DNA of 64,000 bases from Massilia atriviolacea. Lineage in GTDB: Bacteria > Pseudomonadota > Gammaproteobacteria > Burkholderiales > Burkholderiaceae_D. A model generated the notes under the pieces. That model had not been told where the DNA came from. It worked only from the letters and a program-made list of their open reading frames with translations, and did no database searches. The stretch lies in contig NZ_RXLQ01000017.1 of NCBI RefSeq assembly GCF_003953935.1, positions 1 through 64,000 of the forward strand, given 5' to 3'. Position numbers and translations under genes: made by a program. Below are positions 1-7,637 of this stretch, piece after piece (position 1 is the first letter of the stretch; every line of letters begins with the position of its first letter).

Positions 1-20
1 CGGCTCAAAAATCGATTAGA

Positions 21-161
21 TCAGCGTTTCCCTAGCATCTGAATGTGATGGTTCTCGATGAAATAAATGCACAAGCAGGTGACGAGAGCCAGCAGTACGC
101 AAACCAAGGCAATCTTTTTAAACAGCGCGCGCAATGCCAGCTTGGTTTCAGGTGCCATCAT
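21..161 (-). CDS. Small single-pass membrane protein, 46 aa
   Basis: The reading frame starts with two adjacent methionines and ends in a TGA. A basic N-terminus (KLALRALFKK) is followed by one hydrophobic segment of about 18 residues (IALVCVLLALVTCLCIYF) and a short tail ending QMLGKR. It lies about 130 bases downstream of the lipase effector gene on the same strand, so it may belong to the effector module as an accessory or immunity peptide. That role is only a guess. No clear ribosome binding site is visible apart from a GGAAAAAG tract, and the family is not recognised. The positive-inside rule predicts the N-terminus in the cytoplasm. Confidence 0.5.
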   Translation of the reverse strand: MMAPETKLALRALFKKIALVCVLLALVTCLCIYFIENHHIQMLGKR

Positions 162-189
162 GGGGCTTTTTCCGATCAGCTTTTGAGAC

Positions 190-206
190 GACGGGCAACG
201 CCCGTC
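190..206 (-). other. Short GC-rich stem-loop after the lipase gene
   Basis: A perfect 7-bp inverted repeat (GACGGGC / GCCCGTC) with a 3-nt loop sits about 85 bases past the stop of the lipase gene. It lacks a T-tract in the minus-strand direction, so it is at best a weak or factor-dependent terminator, or a messenger-stabilising hairpin. Confidence 0.35.
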
Positions 207-291
207 TCGCCCCCGTTTTCAGCCAGGTTCGTCACGCTACCCGGCCGATGCCGCCCGCGATGCGGGAAAAGAAATTTCATTCGCGTCGGCG

Positions 292-1956
292 TTATCCGTT
301 CTTGTTGAATATTTTCCTGAACCGCCAAATACCCAGGCCATTCACCTTGTACTCATCCGTACTATTTTCAAAGAATGTCGGGCGCCCCATGCCGATGAAA
401 CCAGCCATCGAGTCATGAACATGATTGCCGAAAAACTCCTCCATCGCCGGAGTGATTTTTGAGTAGTCGATCAGGCTGGCCATGTGGTAAAGCTGTTGCA
501 GGTTGCCATCGTTACGGTCCTGCGCCTCCAGCCCGGCAGCCTTGGCAAGCTTCCTCTGCATGTCCGCCGCATCGGTCAGCGAATATTTCGGGTCGTTCGG
601 CCGTATCGGATATGCCGAAAATTTTCTTTGCAGGCGCGCGTTGAACGTTTCGCTGGTGATCGCGATGTACGATTTGTCGGCGGCGTTGGCGCGCACGTAA
701 AAAGGCAGTTTGCTGTTGTCATTGCGGTACTTGAAGCGATAACTCAGGTAGGGAGCCATGTAGCTGCGGTGGACGTCTTCCACCGGCCCCGAGGTAATAC
801 CGGCGGACTTCATATACGCGTTAAAACTCCTGACAGTTTCCGTCGCCGGGGTCAGGTCGGCGCGCTGCCAGGTCGGCAATCTGCTCCACGAGTTCAGTGC
901 CACCCCGGCCACCCGCGCGTCCTGATACATATTCGCACCCGGAATGATCGCGAGCGGGTCCGCCACCGTTGCTGAAATACCGACCGCGTTAGGCGCATAA
1001 CCGCCGCCCAGATCGGAATGGGCGCCGGGATACATCACTTCGCGCGCATTCGGCGGATAGGCCTGTTCGATACGCACCGAATCGAGGGGAAATGCCGCCC
1101 GCACTTCGTGCCCCGCCACGAAATGAACACATTGTTCGATCGCCGGATGAATCTGCATATTGCCGTCCGCCCACGACTGATGGCCTTCCATCAGGAGATC
1201 TGGTAAAGAATTGGGAATCCCGACCGACGCCACGGTGTCGAAAATGCCGAGGAAGTCGAGCCGAAATGGAATCCCGCCAAGCTGCCAGCCACCGTCTTTG
1301 TACTCCAGCACCTCGAACAGCCAGTTACAGAACGCACGTGCTTCGGCCGCACCGCGCGAGAAACCGAAAACGGATAGCGTAATCAGTTCCAATTCGGGCT
1401 TCTTGTTCTTCAAGGCTTGCTTGAGTTTATCCTGCCATGTACGCAAGACCAGTCGCCGGTGTGCCGGTGGCGTGAACATCGATGCCATGTTGTTGGTGAT
1501 GGTTTTGGACCTGGCATCATCCATCAGCTGCGTGTTGTTGACGTACAAGTGCGGCGCATTCAGCAGGCGCGTAAATGCCCAGATTACCCGGTTTTCGCCA
1601 TTCCAGGCGAATGGGCCACCAAACATGGCAGCGTCATCGCCAATTTCCGGAAATGGCGTGCCGACACCCGGTATGTAAAACTTGAAAAAACCGGCGGCCG
1701 CATCGTCATTGTAGGCGTGATACAGCTTGACCACATTGCTGTGTTTTCGCGCCGCCTCTGCCGGCTTTTTAAAATCGTTGTCCCGGTTGTTGCCCGTTCC
1801 ATCGAAAAAAATGCCGACAAAGATCTGGCCGGTGCAACTCGGCTTACTCGATTTCGCGATCTTGCAATTCATCGCCTTTGCCCGTTGCAAGGTTTCTTTG
1901 GCTGAGAGCGCGCGTAATCCGCCCGTAGGGAAAAGCTTGGGGGTGACTGTTGTCAT
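292..1956 (-). CDS. T6SS phospholipase effector, Tle1 type (DUF2235)
   Basis: 554 aa. An N-terminal alpha/beta-hydrolase strand motif IFFDGTGNN (about residues 49-57) and the nucleophile elbow GFSRG (198-202, Ser200) mark a DUF2235/Tle1 lipase. Likely triad partners are Asp240 (GIFDT) and His313 (GAHSDLGGGY). Characterised Tle1 proteins hydrolyse phospholipids in the membranes of rival cells. The gene starts 2 nt after the stop of a DUF3304 lipoprotein and lies downstream of a DUF4123 adaptor, the usual order for a VgrG-delivered lipase with its immunity protein. No signal peptide is present, as expected for T6SS delivery. Substrate specificity (PLA1 or PLA2) cannot be read from the sequence. 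Confidence 0.9.
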   Translation of the reverse strand: MTTVTPKLFPTGGLRALSAKETLQRAKAMNCKIAKSSKPSCTGQIFVGIFFDGTGNNRDNDFKKPAEAARKHSNVVKLYHAYNDDAAAGFFKFYIPGVGTPFPEIGDDAAMFGGPFAWNGENRVIWAFTRLLNAPHLYVNNTQLMDDARSKTITNNMASMFTPPAHRRLVLRTWQDKLKQALKNKKPELELITLSVFGFSRGAAEARAFCNWLFEVLEYKDGGWQLGGIPFRLDFLGIFDTVASVGIPNSLPDLLMEGHQSWADGNMQIHPAIEQCVHFVAGHEVRAAFPLDSVRIEQAYPPNAREVMYPGAHSDLGGGYAPNAVGISATVADPLAIIPGANMYQDARVAGVALNSWSRLPTWQRADLTPATETVRSFNAYMKSAGITSGPVEDVHRSYMAPYLSYRFKYRNDNSKLPFYVRANAADKSYIAITSETFNARLQRKFSAYPIRPNDPKYSLTDAADMQRKLAKAAGLEAQDRNDGNLQQLYHMASLIDYSKITPAMEEFFGNHVHDSMAGFIGMGRPTFFENSTDEYKVNGLGIWRFRKIFNKNG

Positions 1957-1958
1957 GT

Positions 1959-2393
1959 TTATTCCTTCGGCGGACGGGGATAAGGATAGCCTGGATATCC
2001 CGCCATCTTTGTTGTTACAAGAACTTTAATCGAATCATCGGGATAAAAGTGCACCGCAAAAAAGCCGATATCGCTCGGTTCGTACCTGGGAACTTCGACG
2101 ATTTTCTCTTTCCATACATCGGGATGCTGTTCGTCGTCGCGCCAGCGCACTGTCACTTGCAAGCCCTTGCGCCAGCGTTTTGGCAAACCGACACAGCAAA
2201 CGAAGCCACCGCCACCGGCATGCGGTGTAATGTCGGCGCCAGCGGCGCCATTGACAAAAAAACCGATATGGTTGCTGGTGTAGTTCAAGCCGCACAACTC
2301 GATGTGAGTAATTTCCGGCTCACACGCGGTCAGAGAGAGCCCGACAACGACGAACAGGCACCAGCGCAGCCACACTTCATGAATACGCTTCAT
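1959..2393 (-). CDS. DUF3304 lipoprotein, probable Tle1 immunity protein
   Basis: 144 aa. A lipoprotein signal ends in a lipobox (LSLTAC), so the mature protein should be anchored in the periplasm. The mature domain carries the GLNYT motif, a glycine run before FVCC, and VRW and YPYPRP motifs of DUF3304. I chose this ATG because GGGAG lies 7 nt upstream; an ATG two codons earlier is too close to it. The stop lies 2 nt before the lipase ATG, implying coupled expression. DUF3304 genes commonly sit beside DUF2235 lipases, where they are thought to neutralise the lipase arriving in the periplasm. A frameshifted paralogue lies further upstream. Confidence 0.85.
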   Translation of the reverse strand: MKRIHEVWLRWCLFVVVGLSLTACEPEITHIELCGLNYTSNHIGFFVNGAAGADITPHAGGGGFVCCVGLPKRWRKGLQVTVRWRDDEQHPDVWKEKIVEVPRYEPSDIGFFAVHFYPDDSIKVLVTTKMAGYPGYPYPRPPKE

Positions 2394-2447
2394 CGCCATA
2401 CTCCCATCATGAGCTTGCTGCGGAGCGTCACGCACATGAGGCCCGGA

Positions 2448-3320
2448 TTATTCAACGTCATCATCAACCAATTCACTCAATCGATCGATCAGGCGTCCGG
2501 ACTCCCACTGCCTGCTGCGCATCAGGGCAAGCACGCCTTCGTCCGCTGCGGGATCCGTTCCTGTTGCAAGGAAAAAAACCGCGAGCGCCACGACATCGGG
2601 GAACGCATCGACCTGGTGGCGCCTGGCGAACCCGCAGATCCCCGCGATACGCCCATAAAAAAGCGCTCGGTCAGCCAGCGGGAGCAGTTCGATGTGATCG
2701 CCTGCGAGCACATTGATCACCGCGTCCGGCTCGCCTTTCTCTACCAGGAGGGCCACTTCCGCATGCGACAGCGTCAACGGCAGCGGAGCATCGGAACCGT
2801 CCTTCGGCAACGCCGCTGCGGCCAGATTCCCATGGCGGTCGACGTACAGCCACTCCTCGGCCGGGCAGCGCAAACCAGCCCAGGCTACCGGGGACAGGCA
2901 TTCCGGCAATGAAGCAAGAATGCGGGTATCGGCGAATCGCAAAATGAACTCCTGCCCATCCTCTTCTTTGACCTCGACAAATTGTTGCAGATGCTGGCGC
3001 ACCTGCGGCAGCGGGCTGCGGCTGCCGATAAAGCTGAGCATTGGCCGCTCGGCCCGATGCCTGGCCAGGGTAAAAATGTCGCGGCGCAAGTTGTCACCGG
3101 TTCCAAGGTTCACCAGAAAAGGTGAGGCTGACATCATTTCGAACATATTGCCGAAGTTAAAAATCGGAAAGCGCTCGCCGATGGCCAGCTGCTGCTTCGC
3201 GCCAAAGTCGAAGGCGCCATCGACCAGCGCCATCCAGTGCAAGTCCGGGCGTTGAGCAACACGTTCGGCAACACGAGCATGCACCAGCGCAGGGTCACAT
3301 GAATCAAGTGCAAAATACAT
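2448..3320 (-). CDS. DUF4123 T6SS effector adaptor
   Basis: 290 aa. The N-terminal half fits the DUF4123 (Tap/TEC) family: a YFALD start, a central LGTGDNLRRDIFTLARHR region, and PMLSFIGSRSPLPQVRQHL followed by a WLYVDRHG stretch. Such adaptors load an effector onto a cognate VgrG and are not themselves secreted. It is the first intact gene of the lipase module, followed by the immunity and lipase genes. Its start lies 13 nt after a vestigial piece of vgrG, so its original VgrG partner was probably encoded immediately upstream; the intact VgrG1 gene now lies about 1.2 kb further up. An AGGAA sequence precedes the ATG at a rather long spacing. Confidence 0.85.
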   Translation of the reverse strand: MYFALDSCDPALVHARVAERVAQRPDLHWMALVDGAFDFGAKQQLAIGERFPIFNFGNMFEMMSASPFLVNLGTGDNLRRDIFTLARHRAERPMLSFIGSRSPLPQVRQHLQQFVEVKEEDGQEFILRFADTRILASLPECLSPVAWAGLRCPAEEWLYVDRHGNLAAAALPKDGSDAPLPLTLSHAEVALLVEKGEPDAVINVLAGDHIELLPLADRALFYGRIAGICGFARRHQVDAFPDVVALAVFFLATGTDPAADEGVLALMRSRQWESGRLIDRLSELVDDDVE

Positions 3321-3333
3321 ACGGTTTGGATTC

Positions 3334-3486
3334 CTATTTCACGTCCGGCGCGCTGTAAACCTGCGACGACGGCAGGTTGTTCACCTCCATGCCGACCGCA
3401 TGCAACATGTTGCAGGCTGGGCTCTCGTCGCCGAGCTGCAGAAGCGGTCGCTCAGGCCGCTCACACGGCTGCCCGACGCGCAAGAT
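3334..3486 (-). pseudogene. vgrG fragment (about 50 codons)
   Basis: On the minus strand an open stretch reads LRVG...PLLQLGDESPACNMLHAVGMEVNNLPSS before a stop. It matches the stretch of VgrG1 that reads LRAG...PLQQGAESPAYTMLRVVSVGVNNLPSP in the gp27-like part. The rest of the gene is missing on both sides. It ends 13 nt before the DUF4123 adaptor, so it is best read as the scar of a vgrG that once headed the lipase module. Confidence 0.75.
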
Positions 3487-3530
3487 TGGGCTACGGCGCA
3501 AGCGTGAGCGCCTTACTTCGCTTTTTTCGG

Positions 3531-3686
3531 TCAACATTGCATATCGTCCGAACGGCCGTTCCTGTCGAATGTTTTTCTGAATTTCATAATGCTCAAGCCA
3601 TTAATAATAAGTTCGTTGATTACCATTTCCGATCCCCAATATCGGCCCCTGAGAGTCAAGCATGCCATCGAATCGGGATCCAACAT
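3531..3686 (-). pseudogene. C-terminal remnant of a second Tle1 (DUF2235) lipase
   Basis: The minus-strand frame contains DSMA, then GR five residues later, and ends NGLSIMKFRKTFDRNG. The intact lipase at 292-1956 ends in DSMA, GR and NGLGIWRFRKIFNKNG with identical spacing over 40 residues and no gaps. Only this tail survives; the catalytic part is gone and a stop lies shortly upstream in frame. It sits directly downstream of a frameshifted DUF3304 gene, the same immunity-then-lipase order as the intact module. The frame runs about 10 codons past the expected end. Confidence 0.75.
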
Positions 3687-3730
3687 CCATTCATCGGAAC
3701 GACCTCACAATAATTTGCGCCTCACTCCCG

Positions 3731-4155
3731 CTAATTTGGCCGTGGATATGGGTAAACAGGATGAGTAGCGGTTTTATCGGTAACCAGCACCTTGATGGAA
3801 CCGTCTGGGTAAAAATGAACGGAGAGGAATCCCAAATCTTGCTCGCCATATTCGGGCACCTCTACCGATATTTCTTTAAAGGTATCAAAATCATCTACAT
3901 TATCGGACCATCTCACGTTCACCTGCATCCCTTTTCTCCAACGCAAAGGCACGCCGATACAGCAGGCAAATCCGCCACCACCATTAGCCCTTATTGATGC
4001 GGCGCGATACCCATTTACCGAGAATGCGGGCATCGGCTTATCCGTATAATTAGTCCAACTATCTGCATACTTGCCCCTTCAGGAGCACAAGCCACTAACG
4101 CTGCACCAAGGGAAATCAAGAAAAATTTTCGCAAATATGCAGCGCTAAAATTCAT
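3731..4155 (-). pseudogene. DUF3304 immunity paralogue with a 1-nt frameshift
   Basis: The 5-prime frame encodes a lipoprotein signal (FFLISLGAALVAC) and APEGASMQIVG; the mature DUF3304 domain (NYT, FACC, LRWRKGMQVNVRW, YPYPRPN) continues in another frame. The two join perfectly if one base is missing between 4051 and 4052, restoring the GLNYT motif seen in the intact paralogue at 1959-2393. Total length is 425 nt, one short of a 142-codon gene. It may be a true pseudogene or a sequencing error; the decayed lipase tail just downstream favours real decay. Restored, it would be a 141-aa lipoprotein. Confidence 0.8.
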
Positions 4156-4484
4156 TCATTCCGCATCCAATAGCCGAGAAGGGTTGTGTATCAGATGTCG
4201 CTTTATCCCAGCCGCTCGCACATCGTTAATTTCAGTGCATCTAGTGGAATCCAGCTAGTGGAATCCAGATCATGCCCGGCAGAAAAACAAATCTGAGATG
4301 GATCGTCCATTATAAACTGCGCCTAAATTAATCTCCGCGCATGTATGCAGTTTCTAACCCTCGTCTCGTCGACTTAAGCACTGCCTTCCGGCGGCCGACC
4401 CGACACCCATCAAGCCTGGGCTGGCCTTGATTTTCCTTGATACTGCAGCTTGGACAGCATGTAGATCACATAGAGCCCGGCACC
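4156..4484. other. Gene-free AT-richer region downstream of VgrG1
   Basis: No gene is recognised in these 329 bases. They hold a perfect 14-bp tandem repeat (4241-4268) and a minus-strand TATAAT (4314-4309), which could be the -10 element for the damaged immunity gene, though no good -35 is visible. An open frame of about 24 codons continues directly past the VgrG1 stop (GLYVIYMLSKLQ...), which may be the tail of a lost downstream gene. The lower GC content fits a decayed module. Confidence 0.5.
4241..4268. repeat. 14-bp perfect tandem repeat, two copies
   Basis: The unit CTAGTGGAATCCAG occurs twice head to tail. It lies in the gene-free stretch between VgrG1 and the damaged immunity gene. 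No function is apparent; slipped-strand duplication is the simplest origin. Confidence 0.85.
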
Positions 4485-7358
4485 CTACTTCAAGGCAAGC
4501 GCGCTGCCAGACTGCATTGCCTTGAGCATGCACTCAACACACACTTCGCGCGGCATTTTCGGCAGCGGATACGACCCGCCCCCCGGCCCGTCGAAGGTCT
4601 TGATCCCCGCCTTGACCAGAATCGTCCCCGGGCAACCGATCGCAATGTTCCCGCCCGAAATCGTGATATTCGCCCCGCCCGCGGTCGACAGGCTGATGCT
4701 GGTCGGCGAAGCCCAGTCGATGTGCGCGTTGGTACTCAACACGTCCACATCGGCCAGCGCCTGGATCTTGATGGTGTCCGACTGGGCCTGGATGTCGAGC
4801 ATGCCCTTGCCCGCGATCAGTTGCAGGCCCATATTGTCCGCGCCCGGCTCAACCGCGCCGCCCAGCATGCCGATCGTTTGCCGGCTGTGGATGCGCAACT
4901 GGCCTTCGGTCACGAACTGGCTGTCCTGGCCGCTCATCACGGTGATCGTTTCGCCGCTGTTGAACTGCAGATGGCTGCTCGCATTCACGCCCAGGCCGCC
5001 GCGCGCCGCGATCGCGATCACCGGATCGGTCTCGTGCGGCAGCTTGTCGGCGTCCGGCCTGGTCACCTTGGCGGCGGCATCGTCGCGCGCAGCGTTCAGG
5101 CTGGCATTGCTGACCATGCCCGAGACCGCCTTGAGGATGGCCTTGAGCGGCGCCGCGTCCTCGTCCAGCACGCTCTCGTCCTTGCGCACCGGTCCCTGGT
5201 GCGCGCCGAATTCCACCGTCTTGTGCTCCCTGGCCGCCTTGCTGAAGGTTTCGCCCAGCAAGACCGCGTGCTTGAGCATGGCGATGCCGGCACTGTTGTC
5301 GCCGGCCGGGTCGCGTGCATCGGCCGCGTGCGCCAGGCGGTAGCTCGACACCAGCAAACCGGCGCCGCCGCGTACCGCGCCATAGGCGTCGGTGCGCAAT
5401 TCGGCGCCGACCCCGCGCAGGCTGCCACGGAAATTGTCGGCGTTGTGGATCAGGTGCCCCAGGGTCAGTTCGGTGCCGGCATGGCTGGCCTTGAGCTGCA
5501 CCCGGCCTTGCGCGTCGGTATCGTCGAACAGCAGCTGGTTATAGCCGCTGCCGCCGAATTCCTTGCTGCGCACGCCCCACTGGGCCGCACTGTTGCGGTG
5601 CCCGGCGCTGGTGGTCGAGGCGCCGTGCCAGAGCGGGCTGTTGCCGCCGGCCAGGTTGCCCTGGTCCGAGGTGGCGTGGTCGTGCGCCGGCTCGAAGCGC
5701 CCCTTGGCCTCGTCGGCGTCGCGCCGCCCGCCCGGGGTCGGCACGATCCCGCCTTCGCCCTGGCCGTTGTACAGCGCGCCCACGATCAGCGGGCGGTCGA
5801 TATCGTTTTCGATGAACTGAACCAGCACTTCCTGCCCGATGCGCGGCAGGAACTGGCTGCCCATGCCGCCCACGGCCGAGCGCTGCGCCACCCGCACCCA
5901 GCAATTGGCGCCGGCGTCTTCCTGCCAGTGGTAGCGGATCCGCACGCGGCCGTACTGGTCGCAGTACAGCTCGTCGGCGCCCTGCGGGCTGGACGAGCCG
6001 TCCGGGCCGATCACGATGGCGCTCTGGGCGCCCTGGGCGGTCGGCTTGGGATGGGTGCGGCCGTCGCTGCCGGCCAGTTGCGGTCGCCAGACGACCTCGC
6101 TGGCGAGCGCTTCGAAGCAGTTCGCGTAGCCCGATTTGCGCGCTTCGGCAAGCACCAGCGCAAAGTCCTCGGGATCGAGCCGCACCGACTCCTGCAGCAG
6201 TTCGGGAATCGGGCCGAACAGTTCAGCCAGCGCCTGCACCGCCGGCGACGGCAGGTTGTTCACGCCCACGCTGACCACGCGCAGCATGGTGTAGGCCGGG
6301 CTCTCGGCGCCCTGCTGGAGCGGGCCGTTGAGGATGGTCATGCGGGTGCCGGCGCGCAGGGTGCGCACGGTCGAGCGGCCGCGCCACAACTGGCTGCGCG
6401 CTTCGCGCGCCTGCATCTGCAAGGTGGCGTAACGCCGCGCCTGTTCCAGATTGGTGTAGGAATACTGGCCGGGAATGTCGTAGCTTTCCAGGGCCGGCAG
6501 TTTGCTGCCGCTGAACAGCTTCGACGGCACGCTCGCGCTGACCGCGCGCTTGGCCTTGTAATCGTAGCTGAGCACAGTCGAGAGCGAGACCGCCACCCTG
6601 CGTTGCGCCTGCAGCGCCTGCACCGTGTCGTCCTGCTCGCGCGCGCGCGCGCCATGGAAGCGCACGCCATGGCCGGCTGCGCTTTGCTGGTCGTCGGGCA
6701 CCGCGCTCAGCTGGGTACTGTCGGCAAACAGCACCATGCATGGGCCATCACCGGTCTGTTCGAAGCGCCAGCTCAAGCCTTCTTCGCCGAGCAGGCGCTC
6801 GACGAAGGCCAGGTCGGTTTCGCGGTACTGGCAGCAGTAGCTGCGCGGGACGGCCTGCGCCATCCAGGGCGCGCTCTCCTCGCTCCAGCGCCAGCGCGCC
6901 GCCGGCACATAGGCCTCGAAGACGGCGTCGACGATCTCGATCACGCTCTTGTCTTGCCACACGCGGCTGTTGCGCACCTGGCTCAGGCGGAACATCCACG
7001 GCGACATGCGCACGCGGTAGCGCGCCAGTCCGCCTTCGCTGCCGAGCATGGCCGCTTCGCTGATCTCGCCGGCGAACACGGTGCGGCTGCCGTCGGCCAG
7101 GGTGACGTCCAGCTTGGCCGCCTGCCCCAGCAGCAGCGCCAGGTCCAGGTGGGCGTCGGTCGAGACCACGATGATGTCGCGCCCGCCGATGCCCTGCAGC
7201 GCATCGTCGGCGCAAAAGGCTTCGACCAGCAGGCCGCCCGAGCCGAGGTCGGCCTTGCCGTCGCCGATGGTCAGGCCGTACAGCCGGGTGTCGCTGGAAA
7301 ACAGGGCCAGGGTCGCGCTTGCCTTTTGCAGCAGCGCGGAACGGTCGATGAGCGCCAT
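4485..7358 (-). CDS. vgrG: VgrG1 spike protein (TssI)
   Basis: 957 aa from the ATG reading MALIDRSALLQKAS; an in-frame ATG 15 codons earlier is less likely because the homology begins here and GGAT precedes this start. The protein has the gp27-like N-terminal half (WQDKSVIEIVDAVFEAY; YRETDLAFVERLLGEEGLSWRFE), the gp5-like OB domain (HPKPTAQGAQSAIVIGP; GQEVLVQFIENDIDRPLIVGALYNG) and a DUF2345 extension (about residues 600-760), then a beta-helix ending CVECMLKAMQSGSALALK. VgrG trimers cap the Hcp tube and carry effectors. Downstream lies the lipase module, so VgrG1 is its likely carrier, probably through the DUF4123 adaptor. Confidence 0.95.
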   Translation of the reverse strand: MALIDRSALLQKASATLALFSSDTRLYGLTIGDGKADLGSGGLLVEAFCADDALQGIGGRDIIVVSTDAHLDLALLLGQAAKLDVTLADGSRTVFAGEISEAAMLGSEGGLARYRVRMSPWMFRLSQVRNSRVWQDKSVIEIVDAVFEAYVPAARWRWSEESAPWMAQAVPRSYCCQYRETDLAFVERLLGEEGLSWRFEQTGDGPCMVLFADSTQLSAVPDDQQSAAGHGVRFHGARAREQDDTVQALQAQRRVAVSLSTVLSYDYKAKRAVSASVPSKLFSGSKLPALESYDIPGQYSYTNLEQARRYATLQMQAREARSQLWRGRSTVRTLRAGTRMTILNGPLQQGAESPAYTMLRVVSVGVNNLPSPAVQALAELFGPIPELLQESVRLDPEDFALVLAEARKSGYANCFEALASEVVWRPQLAGSDGRTHPKPTAQGAQSAIVIGPDGSSSPQGADELYCDQYGRVRIRYHWQEDAGANCWVRVAQRSAVGGMGSQFLPRIGQEVLVQFIENDIDRPLIVGALYNGQGEGGIVPTPGGRRDADEAKGRFEPAHDHATSDQGNLAGGNSPLWHGASTTSAGHRNSAAQWGVRSKEFGGSGYNQLLFDDTDAQGRVQLKASHAGTELTLGHLIHNADNFRGSLRGVGAELRTDAYGAVRGGAGLLVSSYRLAHAADARDPAGDNSAGIAMLKHAVLLGETFSKAAREHKTVEFGAHQGPVRKDESVLDEDAAPLKAILKAVSGMVSNASLNAARDDAAAKVTRPDADKLPHETDPVIAIAARGGLGVNASSHLQFNSGETITVMSGQDSQFVTEGQLRIHSRQTIGMLGGAVEPGADNMGLQLIAGKGMLDIQAQSDTIKIQALADVDVLSTNAHIDWASPTSISLSTAGGANITISGGNIAIGCPGTILVKAGIKTFDGPGGGSYPLPKMPREVCVECMLKAMQSGSALALK

Positions 7359-7527
7359 GTCAGTATCCGATCCGCTGGCAGCGCGCGCGCGCGGGAACGT
7401 CAACGCCGCAACTGCGCCCGAGGCGCGTTCTGGAAATCGGATGGATCGTGAAACGCATGGTCTTCCTTACAAATCAGTACGGCCCGGCCGGCCTTGAGGG
7501 CAAGCAATTTTGTCAAAATAACACGTC

Positions 7528-7555
7528 ATGATACGCTAGTTTACGGTTTTCACAA
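7528..7555 (-). promoter_or_regulatory. vgrG: Possible sigma70-type promoter for vgrG1
   Basis: On the minus strand TTGTGA (7555-7550) and TATCAT (7533-7528) are separated by 16 nt, in an AT-rich patch about 170 bases upstream of the VgrG1 start. This is a pattern match only. Confidence 0.35.
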
Positions 7556-7637
7556 CCTTGGCCGGGGTCCGGCAGCCACACGCCCCGCACCCGGCCAGGC
7601 AAACCGGCCGCCGCTGAACGCGCAACGCGGGCAGGCC

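Noticed and set aside
4437-7451. A 1004-codon plus-strand open frame over vgrG1, and similar long frames at 11525-14599 (minus), 18335-21082 (minus), 31720-34611 (plus), 43305-46127 (minus) and 53945-57052 (plus)
   Set aside because: They are antisense to genes with clear domain motifs, have His/Arg/Gly-rich compositions with no recognisable motifs, and arise from GC-rich third-position bias.
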